Part shown: positions 1-7,759 of the stretch, one piece after another
Numbering within the stretch: position 1 is the stretch's first letter
Layout: the number at the start of each line of letters is the position of its first letter
Source of the DNA: Paenibacillus sp.
Lineage (GTDB): Bacteria > Bacillota > Bacilli > Paenibacillales > Paenibacillaceae
Assembly (NCBI GenBank): GCA_023512345.1
Contig: JAILZT010000020.1
Span: 1-64,000, forward strand
Direction: 5' to 3'
DNA length: 64,000 bases
Translations under genes and position numbers: made by a program
Notes under the pieces: model-generated
What the model saw: only the letters and a program-made list of their open reading frames with translations
The model's database searches: none
What the model was told of the DNA's origin: nothing

Positions 1-76
1 TTGCTTAATAAAAATGAGCAGGATACGTAGCACCTGCTCATCATTGTGTGTTATTCAATTATCGTTTCCCGTTAGT

Positions 77-337
77 TCAATTAAGTGGATTCAATTCTAC
101 TTTCTCATTGGGGGCAAATCCATTTTTATTATCAACAATAAATTCGCCATTAGGTCTTGGGAATTCCTCATTTTGAACAACCTTTTTCCCTATTACAAAC
201 CCTATTAGGTTAAAGCAGTCAGAGTATTTAACTAAGTCAGCTTTGGACCAATTAAAACCTAACTGTTTATTGATTATATCTTCGGGAGTGTATGGGGTAA
301 ATATATACGAAAAAATACAATTGGATGTTGATGCTAA
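77..337 (-). pseudogene. C-terminal remnant of an unknown protein, no start codon
   Basis: An open minus-strand frame of about 85 codons begins right at the stop of the next gene upstream and contains no ATG, GTG or TTG. The translation looks protein-like: it includes YTPEDIINKQLGFNWSK and later GFVIGKKVVQNEEFPRPNG, ending KVELNPLN before TGA at 77-79. It is shifted in frame relative to the 334-564 gene, so it is either the tail of a broken gene or a tail once joined to that gene. No family is recognised. It could also start at a non-standard ATT codon. Confidence 0.4.
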
Positions 338-564
338 CTAAATGTTAAGGCTCCAAATATAATCGTCAGTACCACAATAGCTGTCAATGAAGCTATTTTC
401 GTATAACGAATTGCCCCCTCAGATATTTCAGGTTCCTCTTTATACATCCATCGTTTCCCCCATAATAAACTTTCCTCAGGACAAAAATAAGTCCATATTA
501 ATAATCCATACATAGGAATCATAAAAACAATAAATACTACAATAATTTCAGCTATCTTTTCCAC
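334..564 (-). CDS. small two-helix membrane protein
   Basis: A 76-residue protein with two hydrophobic stretches: about residues 4-27 (VVFIVFMIPMYGLLIWTY) and 57-74 (ASLTAIVVLTIIFGALTF). Between them lies a polar segment with WGKRWMYKEEPEISEGAIRYTK. This pattern, with a short acidic/aromatic linker before a second helix, recalls the DUF6199-type small membrane proteins, but the match is weak. Function is unknown. The gene ends where a start-less coding remnant begins and lies just outside the IS110 element, possibly as cargo of the Tn7-like element whose right end is at 2337-2426. Confidence 0.55.
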   Translation of the reverse strand: MEKIAEIIVVFIVFMIPMYGLLIWTYFCPEESLLWGKRWMYKEEPEISEGAIRYTKIASLTAIVVLTIIFGALTFS

Positions 565-742
565 TACATCACGCTCCCTCTAACATACCCCAGTTCAATC
601 AACCTTTTTTGTTATTAATATCGTAATAGAACCTGAACACTATAAGTCCAGCAATCTCAAATTCATATTACCACAATAAGGATATTTTTGTTTAGGATAA
701 AACTGAATCAGTCTTAAGCTAAACTGCCCGTTCGTATTATGA

Positions 743-775
743 GATCAACCAGTTCTTTCTGGTTGATCCTTTTTT
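743..775 (+). terminator. Rho-independent terminator inside the IS left end
   Basis: A perfect 10-bp stem, GATCAACCAG with CTGGTTGATC, with a 6-nt TTCTTT loop, is followed by CTTTTTT. It lies just inside the inferred left border of the IS110 element and would stop transcription entering from outside. Confidence 0.8.
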
Positions 776-784
776 CATTTGCAT

Positions 785-975
785 AGAGGATTAAGGTAGC
801 CTGGTCGAACGTACCTGCCCGTGGGACTTGATCCCGAGCGCTATAGTGTTCACCCCTACTTGTCATGACCATGATTGAGGCTGGTTGGGACGTAAGATCC
901 CGTATAACAAGCGATGCTATGGAGCGACAAGAAGAACCTTAGGGGATGCCGGTAAATCTAAACTTACAGGGAGAG
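785..975 (+). ncRNA. candidate IS110 bridge RNA
   Basis: The transposase leader has two similar modules. In each, a guide-like sequence is followed at once by a GGGA...TCCC hairpin. Module 1: CTGCCCGT (815-822), hairpin 823-835, then GCTATA (840-845). CTGCCCGT equals the left flank of the insertion (724-731), and GCTATA is complementary to TATAGC of the right flank (2316-2321). Module 2: GCTGGTT (880-886), hairpin 887-901; this equals the right IS end GCTGGT plus the first T of the left end, i.e. the circular donor junction. IS110-family bridge RNAs are known to carry such target- and donor-binding loops. The right donor guide is not clear by eye, and the RNA ends are estimates. Confidence 0.7.
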
Positions 976-980
976 ATGAA

Positions 981-2189
981 ATGAATCCAGTTATCGGTCT
1001 AGATATTTCTAAAGAAGAAAGCCATGGACAAGCCTTTTTAGCGCGCGGAAAGCCCTTCCGAGGGACATTCCACTTTGAGCACACCCGTGATGGTTTAGCT
1101 AATCTCTATCAAGTTTTAAAGGACACTGAATCTGCATCCAAACAACGTCCTTTGCTTATTCTAGAAGCAACCGGCCATTACCAAAGTCCCGTTGTTCAGT
1201 TCCTAGAAGAACATCACTATATTTACATTGTCATTAATCCGCTCATCTCAAATCGGCTTAGGAAGTCTCAACTTCGTAAAGTAAAAACGGATGCTGCTGA
1301 CGCTTACCTTTTGGGAGAGTTGTATTACAAGGAAGAGTTTGAACCTTTTAAGAAAAGAGGCGTGCAACTCCTCAATTTGCGCTATCTTACAAGACAATAT
1401 GAGTCTCTTTCAAAGATGTGTGTACAGACTAAACTACAGTTCCAAGCTGTTTTAGATCAAGTTTTCCCGGCTTACAAAGGCGTCTTTGGAGCTATGTATT
1501 CTGGTATTTCACTACGGTTTTTAAGTGAGTTTCCAACCTCATATTCAGTTCTGCAGACGGATGAAGATACACTCAGAGCTAAGATGAAAGAACTGCTTTC
1601 TTCGAAACGGGGGCGTTCAGAGGACTGGATTAACCAACGGGTTCAACGACTGCTAGATGCGGCAAAACAAAACCCATTTCAGCAAACCATGTATGCAAGC
1701 CACTTAATCAATTTAAAAGTTCTTATTACCCTCATTCTTCAGTACCAAGAGCATCTTACTGATTTGGAACAGAACATAGATGCTCTGGCTGAAGAAATTG
1801 AAGAGTATGAATTAATTCAGTCGATTCCCGGTATTGGGCATAAAATTGCTGCAACAATTTTATCTGAAATTAGAGAAGTCGACCGATTTGATCATCCTAA
1901 AAAGCTAGTCGCCTTTGCAGGTATTGACCCGAGTGTATTTGCTTCGGGTAAGTTTACAGCAACTCGGAATCGGATCACAAAACGTGGATCCAGACAGCTT
2001 CGATATGCACTGGTTTTGGCTGTCCAGTGTGGTCTCATTCACTCTCGCAATACAAGAATCAAGGAGTTTTACGATCGCAAGAGAGCCGAAGGAAAGCCGC
2101 ATAAAGTAGCTCTTGTCGCATGTGCAAATAAACTCGTCCATTGGCTCTATGCAATCTTGAAAAACAAAAAGGGATTTCGTCCAATTTAA
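981..2189 (+). CDS. IS110-family transposase (bridge-RNA-guided recombinase)
   Basis: About 402 residues from ATG 981, which is preceded by GGGAGAG; an in-frame extension back to 885 has no family resemblance and overlaps the leader RNA. The N-terminal RuvC-like DEDD domain shows D8 (IGLDIS), E62 (LEATGHY) and D104/D107 (KTDAADA). A central coiled region follows. The C-terminal Transposase_20 domain has the helix-hairpin-helix-like IPGIGHKIAATILSEI, LVAFAGIDP, and the SGKF/ITKRGSRQLR region that carries the family's catalytic serine. Length and motifs are normal, so it is probably active. It would catalyse excision to a circle and reinsertion at sites chosen by the upstream RNA. Confidence 0.93.
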   Translation: MNPVIGLDISKEESHGQAFLARGKPFRGTFHFEHTRDGLANLYQVLKDTESASKQRPLLILEATGHYQSPVVQFLEEHHYIYIVINPLISNRLRKSQLRKVKTDAADAYLLGELYYKEEFEPFKKRGVQLLNLRYLTRQYESLSKMCVQTKLQFQAVLDQVFPAYKGVFGAMYSGISLRFLSEFPTSYSVLQTDEDTLRAKMKELLSSKRGRSEDWINQRVQRLLDAAKQNPFQQTMYASHLINLKVLITLILQYQEHLTDLEQNIDALAEEIEEYELIQSIPGIGHKIAATILSEIREVDRFDHPKKLVAFAGIDPSVFASGKFTATRNRITKRGSRQLRYALVLAVQCGLIHSRNTRIKEFYDRKRAEGKPHKVALVACANKLVHWLYAILKNKKGFRPI

Positions 2190-2336
2190 AAGATTCTCAT
2201 TAGCATAACCTTCCAAGACACAACGGAAATTGGAGGGTTATTTGGCATCCTCATTTTAACTATACCACATGATTTAGAATCACTTTAATGGTAATCTTGA
2301 CAAGCTATTAGCTGGTATAGCTTAATGAAGCCATGA

Positions 2337-2426
2337 CAGTCTAACACTCCATTTTCTCAGTCTACAACTTTATTTGCCGAGTCTAACACTTTATTTTTCA
2401 GTCTAGAACTTTATTTTCTTTTGACA
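2337..2426 (-). repeat. Tn7-like right end: four abutting TnsB-type boxes
   Basis: Read on the minus strand from 2426, the sequence starts TGTCAAAAG and continues with four back-to-back boxes of 20-21 bp: AAAATAAAGTTCTAGACTG, AAAATAAAGTGTTAGACTC, CAAATAAAGTTGTAGACTG and AAAATGGAGTGTTAGACTG. Tn7's right end starts TGTGGGCGG and then has ACAATAAAGTCTTAAACTG boxes with the same spacing, 9 bp from the tip to the first box and abutting repeats. The element body would lie to the left (lower coordinates). No tns genes are in the window. Related ends occur at 11191-11286 and 12256-12303. Confidence 0.7.
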
Positions 2427-2655
2427 CTTTAACTCGGATACCAATATCTGGAGTATCCTCTTGAGAGACCAGAAATTCAACAAACAACCTCGTTCCGGTT
2501 GTCAATGGAACGGGTTATTTGTCATTGGTAAGAATTTGGTCCTATTGCCGATTTGATGTTCATCAAACCATACATAAATAGAGAGACCTTTCCTTAAGCG
2601 TAGGTGTTGATTGAATTTTGCCAGTACTTTCTAATGTTTCAGGATACTCTTCGAC
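2427..2655. other. intergenic stretch beyond the Tn7-like end
   Basis: No convincing gene. It contains one imperfect hairpin at about 2486-2515 (AACCTCGTTCC with GGAACGGGTT), possibly a terminator remnant. Confidence 0.4.
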
Positions 2656-3111
2656 ATGATTATTCCTTCGGGTGTTTACTCGATTACTAACTATATAAAA
2701 AGTAATTATATTTATAACCTGACGAGTAGACGATCTATCGTTTCCATCGGGTGCTTATTGACCCACATGAAACCAGATCGTATAGAATGTCTCAAAAAAG
2801 ATATTCTTCACCACATCCGCTTGGAGCCACAGCTATATATGTGCTGGGATATTCAATCAGTTGAGTACTTTAAAAAATCTGTCAATTTTACACGAGGATT
2901 TATGGCGTGCAATTATATTGTATATAAAGAAAGTGAGTATGAATTAAAAAATGGGGGAAACAAAACTGTAGTTCATAACATTAACGTGGTGTCGAATGAT
3001 ATTAATCGGATTCCCGACAGCTTTTTAAGGGGAGAAATGACACCAGTTCACCCTTGTAATTGGATGAATTTTGGAAACATGAGAATAAAGTCGTTGTGGC
3101 TTGAACGATAG
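2656..3111 (+). CDS. hypothetical protein
   Basis: A 151-residue open frame with balanced, protein-like composition and no membrane segment. The C-terminus is rich in aromatic and polar residues (HPCNWMNFGNMRIKSLWLER). No family is recognised and no strong ribosome site precedes the ATG at 2656, so the true start could be one of the internal methionines. It lies between the Tn7-like right end and birA, a likely insertion hot spot, and may be a degraded host or mobile gene. Confidence 0.45.
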   Translation: MIIPSGVYSITNYIKSNYIYNLTSRRSIVSIGCLLTHMKPDRIECLKKDILHHIRLEPQLYMCWDIQSVEYFKKSVNFTRGFMACNYIVYKESEYELKNGGNKTVVHNINVVSNDINRIPDSFLRGEMTPVHPCNWMNFGNMRIKSLWLER

Positions 3112-3234
3112 GTGATATGTATGTAGCAAGAAAAAATATAAATTAATTAAAAGTTATCCTTAACATGATACTGCTGAACTAATTTGAAGGCCGAAATGAA
3201 TATCAATGCTGTACCATTTATTAAGTGTCACCAG

Positions 3235-4212
3235 TTAAATTAAAATGCTGACTTCTCCGCTTGAAAGATATTCCTCGTCACCATTTTTATATCTGACTTT
3301 CAGATGACAATCGTTATCGATATCAATGGCTATTGCTTCTCGTTGACTATTATCCTTCATCACCATTACGGGTTTGCCAAGTGAAATGATTCGTTTTCTA
3401 TAATCGGAAAGAAACAGTCTGTCATTTAAATGCTTATAAAATCCCATAAAATGATTAAGCACTTCTGCCACGAGCCGGTTGCGGAGATCACCAGAATGAT
3501 TGCTTTCAGTAAATACAGATGTAGCAATCTCGGTAAGATCGTTAGGATACCCGCCAGACGGTAGTGCTACATTGATACCAATTCCGAGTACGGCATAATC
3601 GAGCCACTCGTTTTCCAGTGACATGGAAGCTTCGGTAAGGATTCCACACACCTTTTTGCCTTCCATGAATACGTCATTTACCCACTTAATCTGCGTGTCT
3701 TTTCCGGATACGCTCTCGATGGCAAGGGCAACAGCGACTGCGGCAGAAGTTGTGAGAAGCGTAGAATCTGCTGCTGATAGCTTTGGACGCAGCAGGAGGC
3801 TCATATAGATACCCGTTCCCGGCGGAGAAAAGAATGTTCTACCTTTTCTTCCACGACCGGCTGTCTGCTCTTCCGACAGAATTACTTTGCCTTCTGCTTC
3901 TCCATTTGAGGCCAGAATTTTTACGGCTTCGTTCGTTGAAGTTAATGTCTTAAAGACTTCAACACGCAGCATTTGACCTTGTGTATCCAGATACTTTGAA
4001 ATTGCACCGACAGACAAAATATCCGTATTAAGTGACAAGGAATATCCTTTATTGCTTACAGCCTGTATGGAATAACCGTCTGTCTTCAGCGATTTAATGG
4101 CTTTCCAGACCGCGCTGCGCGTCACTGATAACTGTCTGGCAATTTCCTCGCCGGATATATATTCACCTTTGTTGCTATCAAGTAAGGCTAGAATATGTTC
4201 TTTAACTGTCAT
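3235..4212 (-). CDS. birA: bifunctional biotin--protein ligase / biotin operon repressor
   Basis: Activates biotin to biotinyl-5'-AMP and transfers it to the carboxylase carrier lysine; with biotinyl-AMP bound it represses bio genes. The N-terminal winged helix (residues about 1-60) has ISGEEIARQLSVTRSAVWKAI. The ligase domain has TAGRGRKGR (biotinyl-AMP loop), GIYMSLLLRP, KWVNDVF (variant of KWPND) and a C-terminal SH3-like part. The start is the ATG at 4212: GGAGGG lies 8 nt upstream, whereas the ATG at 4218 is only 2 nt away. About 325 residues is normal. Its probable target is the operator at 10895-10930. Confidence 0.95.
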   Translation of the reverse strand: MTVKEHILALLDSNKGEYISGEEIARQLSVTRSAVWKAIKSLKTDGYSIQAVSNKGYSLSLNTDILSVGAISKYLDTQGQMLRVEVFKTLTSTNEAVKILASNGEAEGKVILSEEQTAGRGRKGRTFFSPPGTGIYMSLLLRPKLSAADSTLLTTSAAVAVALAIESVSGKDTQIKWVNDVFMEGKKVCGILTEASMSLENEWLDYAVLGIGINVALPSGGYPNDLTEIATSVFTESNHSGDLRNRLVAEVLNHFMGFYKHLNDRLFLSDYRKRIISLGKPVMVMKDNSQREAIAIDIDNDCHLKVRYKNGDEEYLSSGEVSILI

Positions 4213-4287
4213 GGACATTACCCTCCAAAAGTTTAACTTTCCGTCCAAACCTCTTTGAATATATTAGCATGCTTATATAACAATAGG

Positions 4288-4766
4288 AAACGCGGCGTGC
4301 TGGCGGTACTTGTTGGACCGACTGCTGATACATATTTAGTTGGCCGGTCGCAGCCTGCCATATCGGCGGGTATTCCGAAAAAATTCTTCGGGGAGACATC
4401 ATAAAAGCCGTTATTGCAGCCATTAAAACAATGCAGCTTGAAGCAATCACACCTATTGAAGAAAACCATTCTTAGAATGTCTCAAATTGCAAAAATGCAC
4501 AATTTTACTTAAGAAGTTACGAGACGTTGAATGTATGGCCTGGAGATGGTAAACCAGGTGAATCTAGAAATAGAACAATTGAAAGTAATTACTATTAAAT
4601 GACCTCACAAAGGCCTGAAAAACTTAGTTAATACATTTAGTTTATAATTATAAAGTGGTTTCTACGAGACTTTCCTTTGTAATAGCGAATAAGTTGCTTT
4701 TTAAAACATTTATCTTTAAAATTTCATTCTAATAACTTGCAGGGGTACCGCCAGCACATCGCGTTT
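4288..4766. repeat. inverted-repeat-bounded segment, possible MITE or gene relic
   Basis: A 22-bp arm at 4288-4309 (AAACGCGGCGTGCTGGCGGT plus AC) is repeated inverted at 4745-4766 with two mismatches, 435 bp apart. The interval 4249-4953 has no intact gene. The plus strand just inside the left arm translates to a coding-like run (KRGVLAVLVGPTADTYLVG), and a second run follows at about 4396-4474 (GDIIKAVIAAIKTM). The arms may therefore be terminal repeats of a small element or two opposed fragments of related coding DNA. Confidence 0.45.
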
Positions 4767-4834
4767 ATCTAAACGAGCGCGTCAGGCTTTGCAGATTGTT
4801 TACATTATTCAATATATTCTTGTGGATGCATCAC

Positions 4835-4867
4835 AAAAAGCAACCCAAAAGTCTTGGGCTGCTTTTT
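4835..4867 (-). terminator. terminator of the biotin operon
   Basis: A hairpin AAAAAGCAACCCAA / TTGGGCTGCTTTTT with a 5-nt loop and one mismatch, with A and T runs on either side, so it can work in both directions. It lies about 90 bp past the stop of bioC. Confidence 0.75.
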
Positions 4868-4953
4868 CTGTTATTTAACTATAACTCCTCGTTGCTAGCA
4901 TGAAGCCACCGTCGCAGATCAACTATTTTATAGCAATAATGGTGTTGGTTTAT

Positions 4954-5817
4954 CTAGAGGCATGCTTGGAACAATAGAAGATCGTAAGTAGCAACGACTC
5001 CGTCCTCCTTACTGAACTTATCCTCGTATTCCTTATACATGTTGGCGAATAGGCGTCGCGAACTGAGACCACGCATAGTAACTGCCTCCGAAGTGCTGGC
5101 TCCCATCGCTTTTACCGAGTGAAGAAAATCTCTTGCTGAAGCATAGTTTTCCATCTGAATCGAGCGTTCGTAATAGATACTTGAAAATCCTGATTCTTTG
5201 AGCAACTTATTCCATTCATTTGTCGATAGAAACGACAGTCCGTGCCGCTGCGGATCCATTCCACTGGCTCGATAAGCTTCATTAAAAGCCTTATGCATCT
5301 CGCAGAATGTATCAGGCCCGAATGTCGTGAATTTCAGCATGCCTCCAGGACGAAGCATCCGCTGAAGGTGACCAAGAGTTTGCCTAGGATTGCTCAGCCA
5401 TTGAAAGCAGGCGTTGGAGACGATGATATCGAACGAGGCTGTCGGAGCCTCTGGCGCCCACATTTCAACATCAGCAAGAATAAAGCGTAAACGATCCGAA
5501 GTGATTTTTCTGATGCCATTAAAGTTCACATCAGCTGATAGGACACGTTGTTCAGCCAATTTGATCATTGCAGGCGCAATATCAAGTGCAGTAATGCTCG
5601 AACTGGGCCATTCATTTACAAGAATCTCGGTCAGTGTCCCCGTACCGCAGCCGATCTCAAGAATGTTAAGCTCGGCTATGTTACTTTTATTCTTCCACCC
5701 TATGAAAGGTTTTGCCAGCCGATCTGACATCATACGCTGAACATGAGCGTGAGCGTCATAAGAATTTGCACTACGGTTAAATTGACGTCGAATTTCACTA
5801 ATCCTCCTACTGCTCAT
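4954..5817 (-). CDS. bioC: malonyl-ACP O-methyltransferase
   Basis: Methylates the free carboxyl of malonyl-ACP with SAM, so that fatty-acid synthase can build pimeloyl-ACP methyl ester, the biotin precursor. A 287-residue class I methyltransferase: motif I LNILEIGCGTGTLTEIL (about residues 50-66), acidic motif ITALDIAPAMI, and FDIIVSNACFQWL (post II). The N-terminal FNRSANSYDAHAHVQ is typical of BioC. It overlaps the upstream esterase gene by 11 bp; GGAGATGGTGGG precedes the ATG. It is the last gene of the operon. Pairing with a BioH-type esterase indicates the BioC-BioH route rather than BioW/BioI. Confidence 0.93.
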   Translation of the reverse strand: MSSRRISEIRRQFNRSANSYDAHAHVQRMMSDRLAKPFIGWKNKSNIAELNILEIGCGTGTLTEILVNEWPSSSITALDIAPAMIKLAEQRVLSADVNFNGIRKITSDRLRFILADVEMWAPEAPTASFDIIVSNACFQWLSNPRQTLGHLQRMLRPGGMLKFTTFGPDTFCEMHKAFNEAYRASGMDPQRHGLSFLSTNEWNKLLKESGFSSIYYERSIQMENYASARDFLHSVKAMGASTSEAVTMRGLSSRRLFANMYKEYEDKFSKEDGVVATYDLLLFQACL

Positions 5818-6571
5818 CCCACCATCTCCTCAATTCATCAGCTATTTGAACTTCCCTTCCCAAGAACGGAGCATGCCCACAGGCAGGTATCGTGAATAAC
5901 TTTGCTTTAGGTAACTGGGCCATAAGCTCCGATGTAGCGCCGTAAGGACAAATACTATCTTCAGTCCCGTGTACTAGAAATACCGGACAAGTGATGCTCT
6001 TCAGTTGAGATAAACATTCCTCGTTTCGCAAAATCTGAAGACCTGCGATTAGCGCTGGGGTTGTCCAGCTACCGATTAGGGGAAAGCTATCGCCATGATC
6101 GGTCTTCCATTCTGTCTCCGTAAACATTTGCTTTCGGAACTTTGTTTCAACGGCTTGTCGATCCTTTACAAGCCCTGCAATCATCTTCCTAATGTATTTA
6201 TCTCCCCAACCGAGGTCAGACTCTTCTTTTGAACGAGTAAACCGAGCTGTTGCCGCGAACAAAACAAGACCATCAGCGAACCCCTTAGCCGCTAGTCTCA
6301 GTGCAAGTAAACCTCCGAGAGACCAACCTCCGATCAACAACGGGCCATGGAAAGGCTTTGTCCTAAAATCCCCTACTGCTATTTCAGTTAGGAGCAGCAT
6401 TTTCTCTGGAGAATCAGCCTCACTGTAATCTACAGAAATATGATGGAAATCAGGAAGTAACTCACGAGTTCGATCGAAAACCGCATCCGGCATACTCCAT
6501 CCGCATAACCATAAAATAGTGCCGCTTGTCTGTTGCTGAGTTTCTACTAAATCAAAATCCAATACAATCAT
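5807..6571 (-). CDS. bioH: alpha/beta hydrolase, probable pimeloyl-ACP methyl ester esterase
   Basis: Would remove the methyl group placed by BioC, ending pimeloyl chain growth. The 254-residue alpha/beta hydrolase has the nucleophile elbow GGWSLGG (Ser at about 104), the acid in HGTEDSICP, and the catalytic His in ACGHAPFL. An early LWLCGWSMP segment gives the oxyanion region. The ATG overlaps the bioF stop (ATGA), so translation is coupled, and it sits between bioF and bioC. Sequence alone does not separate BioH from analogous esterases (BioG, BioV and others), so the role rests on context. Confidence 0.82.
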   Translation of the reverse strand: MIVLDFDLVETQQQTSGTILWLCGWSMPDAVFDRTRELLPDFHHISVDYSEADSPEKMLLLTEIAVGDFRTKPFHGPLLIGGWSLGGLLALRLAAKGFADGLVLFAATARFTRSKEESDLGWGDKYIRKMIAGLVKDRQAVETKFRKQMFTETEWKTDHGDSFPLIGSWTTPALIAGLQILRNEECLSQLKSITCPVFLVHGTEDSICPYGATSELMAQLPKAKLFTIPACGHAPFLGREVQIADELRRWWDEQ

Positions 6572-7746
6572 GGACTTAACACCCCTAGTCGAAGTCCGAT
6601 GTTGTGGATACGTGCAGCTGCCTTGGTCAACTCCTTATCAGAATGAACGGCTGATAAGGAAAAGCGAATGCGCGCTGATCCAGCAAGCACTGTAGGTGGA
6701 CGGATGGCAACCGCTATGATCCCCTCTTCTTCAAGTGCTCCACTGAAACGTAAGGCCGCATCGTTATCGCCAACGATCAAAGGTACAATTGGGGAGTCGC
6801 CGTCACCGATGTTAAAACCGGCGTCACAAAGCGAGGACCGAAATAATCTGCTTGCCGCATAAAGCCTTTCTCGACGCCAGTTTTCCTCTTGTACCAAAAC
6901 TAATGATTGTGATATACCGGCTACGATAGAAGGAGGCAACGCAGTAGAATAGATGAGTGGTCTAGCCTTGTTCACCAGCCATCGAATTAGCGTGCGGCTA
7001 CCACAGATATAAGCGCCATAGACACCGAATGATTTGCTGAATGTTCCCATATGAATATCAACATCATTCTGCAGCCCGAGTTCATGGCACAATCCTTCGC
7101 CTCGCCCCCCGTAGATCCCCCCACTATGTGCCTCATCCACCATTAGCATCGCTCTGTACTCGCGTTTGAGAGCAACAAGCTCACGAAATGGCGCCTTGTC
7201 ACCATCCATGGAGAAAACAGCATCTGTAACGATCAGTTTACGCCGTTTATCACGATACTTTTTCAATAGCGTACGCAAATGTTCCATATCGTTATGACGA
7301 TACCGGGCATGCTCCGCACGGCTCAATACAATGCCGTCCACAATACTAGCATGGTTCAACTGATCGCTGAAAACAACATCTCCTCGTCCTACAAGTGCAC
7401 TAACAACACCAGAATTAGCCATATATCCATTAGCGAAAACTAGCGCAGCTTCGCAGTTTTGCCAATAGGCGAGTGCTTCTTCTAGATGACCATAAGGCAT
7501 CCGGTTGCCTGTCACATGGCGTGAAGCGCCTGAGCCAGCTCCTTCCGTGAGCAGAGCTTCGCGCATCACTTCAAGTATGGCAGGATGCTGGGATAGTCCA
7601 AGGTAGTCATTGGAGGACATGTTGAGTAGCACTTGTTCTCCGCGCATCGTATATCCAGGAGATCCGGATACTGAACTACTTGTACGCAAGGAACGCTCCA
7701 ACGAAGTATCAGCCAATAATTCAAGTTCTTTTTCCATCCAATACAT
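6568..7746 (-). CDS. bioF: 8-amino-7-oxononanoate synthase
   Basis: PLP enzyme that condenses pimeloyl-ACP with L-alanine to 8-amino-7-oxononanoate. Motifs: NDYLGLSQHP, ASRHVTGN, ANGYMANSG, VTDAVFSMDGD, VDEAHSGG and the PLP lysine in GTFSKSFG. I chose the ATG at 7746 because AAGGTG lies 9 nt before it; a frame extension to a TTG at 7770 would overlap bioB. About 392 residues matches the family. Fourth gene of the operon, translationally linked to the esterase by ATGA. Confidence 0.94.
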   Translation of the reverse strand: MYWMEKELELLADTSLERSLRTSSSVSGSPGYTMRGEQVLLNMSSNDYLGLSQHPAILEVMREALLTEGAGSGASRHVTGNRMPYGHLEEALAYWQNCEAALVFANGYMANSGVVSALVGRGDVVFSDQLNHASIVDGIVLSRAEHARYRHNDMEHLRTLLKKYRDKRRKLIVTDAVFSMDGDKAPFRELVALKREYRAMLMVDEAHSGGIYGGRGEGLCHELGLQNDVDIHMGTFSKSFGVYGAYICGSRTLIRWLVNKARPLIYSTALPPSIVAGISQSLVLVQEENWRRERLYAASRLFRSSLCDAGFNIGDGDSPIVPLIVGDNDAALRFSGALEEEGIIAVAIRPPTVLAGSARIRFSLSAVHSDKELTKAAARIHNIGLRLGVLSP

Positions 7747-7759
7747 GGTTGACAACACC

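Larger units (their letters stand above)
732..2314 (+). mobile_element. IS110-family insertion sequence
   Basis: The borders are inferred by comparison. The motif AAACTGCCCGTT at 721-732 and the motif TAGCTTAATGAAG at 2318-2330 are adjacent in an uninterrupted related sequence at 12226-12249, so the DNA between them is an insertion. The likely shared core dinucleotide is GT (730-731 and 2315-2316). The element holds one transposase gene (981-2189), about 250 bp of 5' non-coding DNA and about 125 bp of 3' non-coding DNA. A long 5' leader is the layout of the IS110 group rather than IS1111. There are no terminal inverted repeats and no obvious target duplication, as usual for this family. Confidence 0.75.

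Noticed and set aside
14..208. 64-codon plus-strand frame at the left edge
   Set aside because: It is antisense to a better coding frame and lacks a ribosome site.
901..917. Right donor guide of the bridge RNA
   Set aside because: Only a few bases could pair with the left IS end; not enough to claim it.
885..980. N-terminal extension of the IS110 transposase
   Set aside because: Unlike the family, no ribosome site, and it lies within the predicted leader RNA.
2337..2419. Four ~20-bp direct repeats as a CRISPR array
   Set aside because: The repeats abut with no spacers and match Tn7-type transposase boxes instead.
4202..4469. Two short minus-strand genes upstream of birA
   Set aside because: They are overlapping frames with no ribosome sites inside the inverted-repeat segment.
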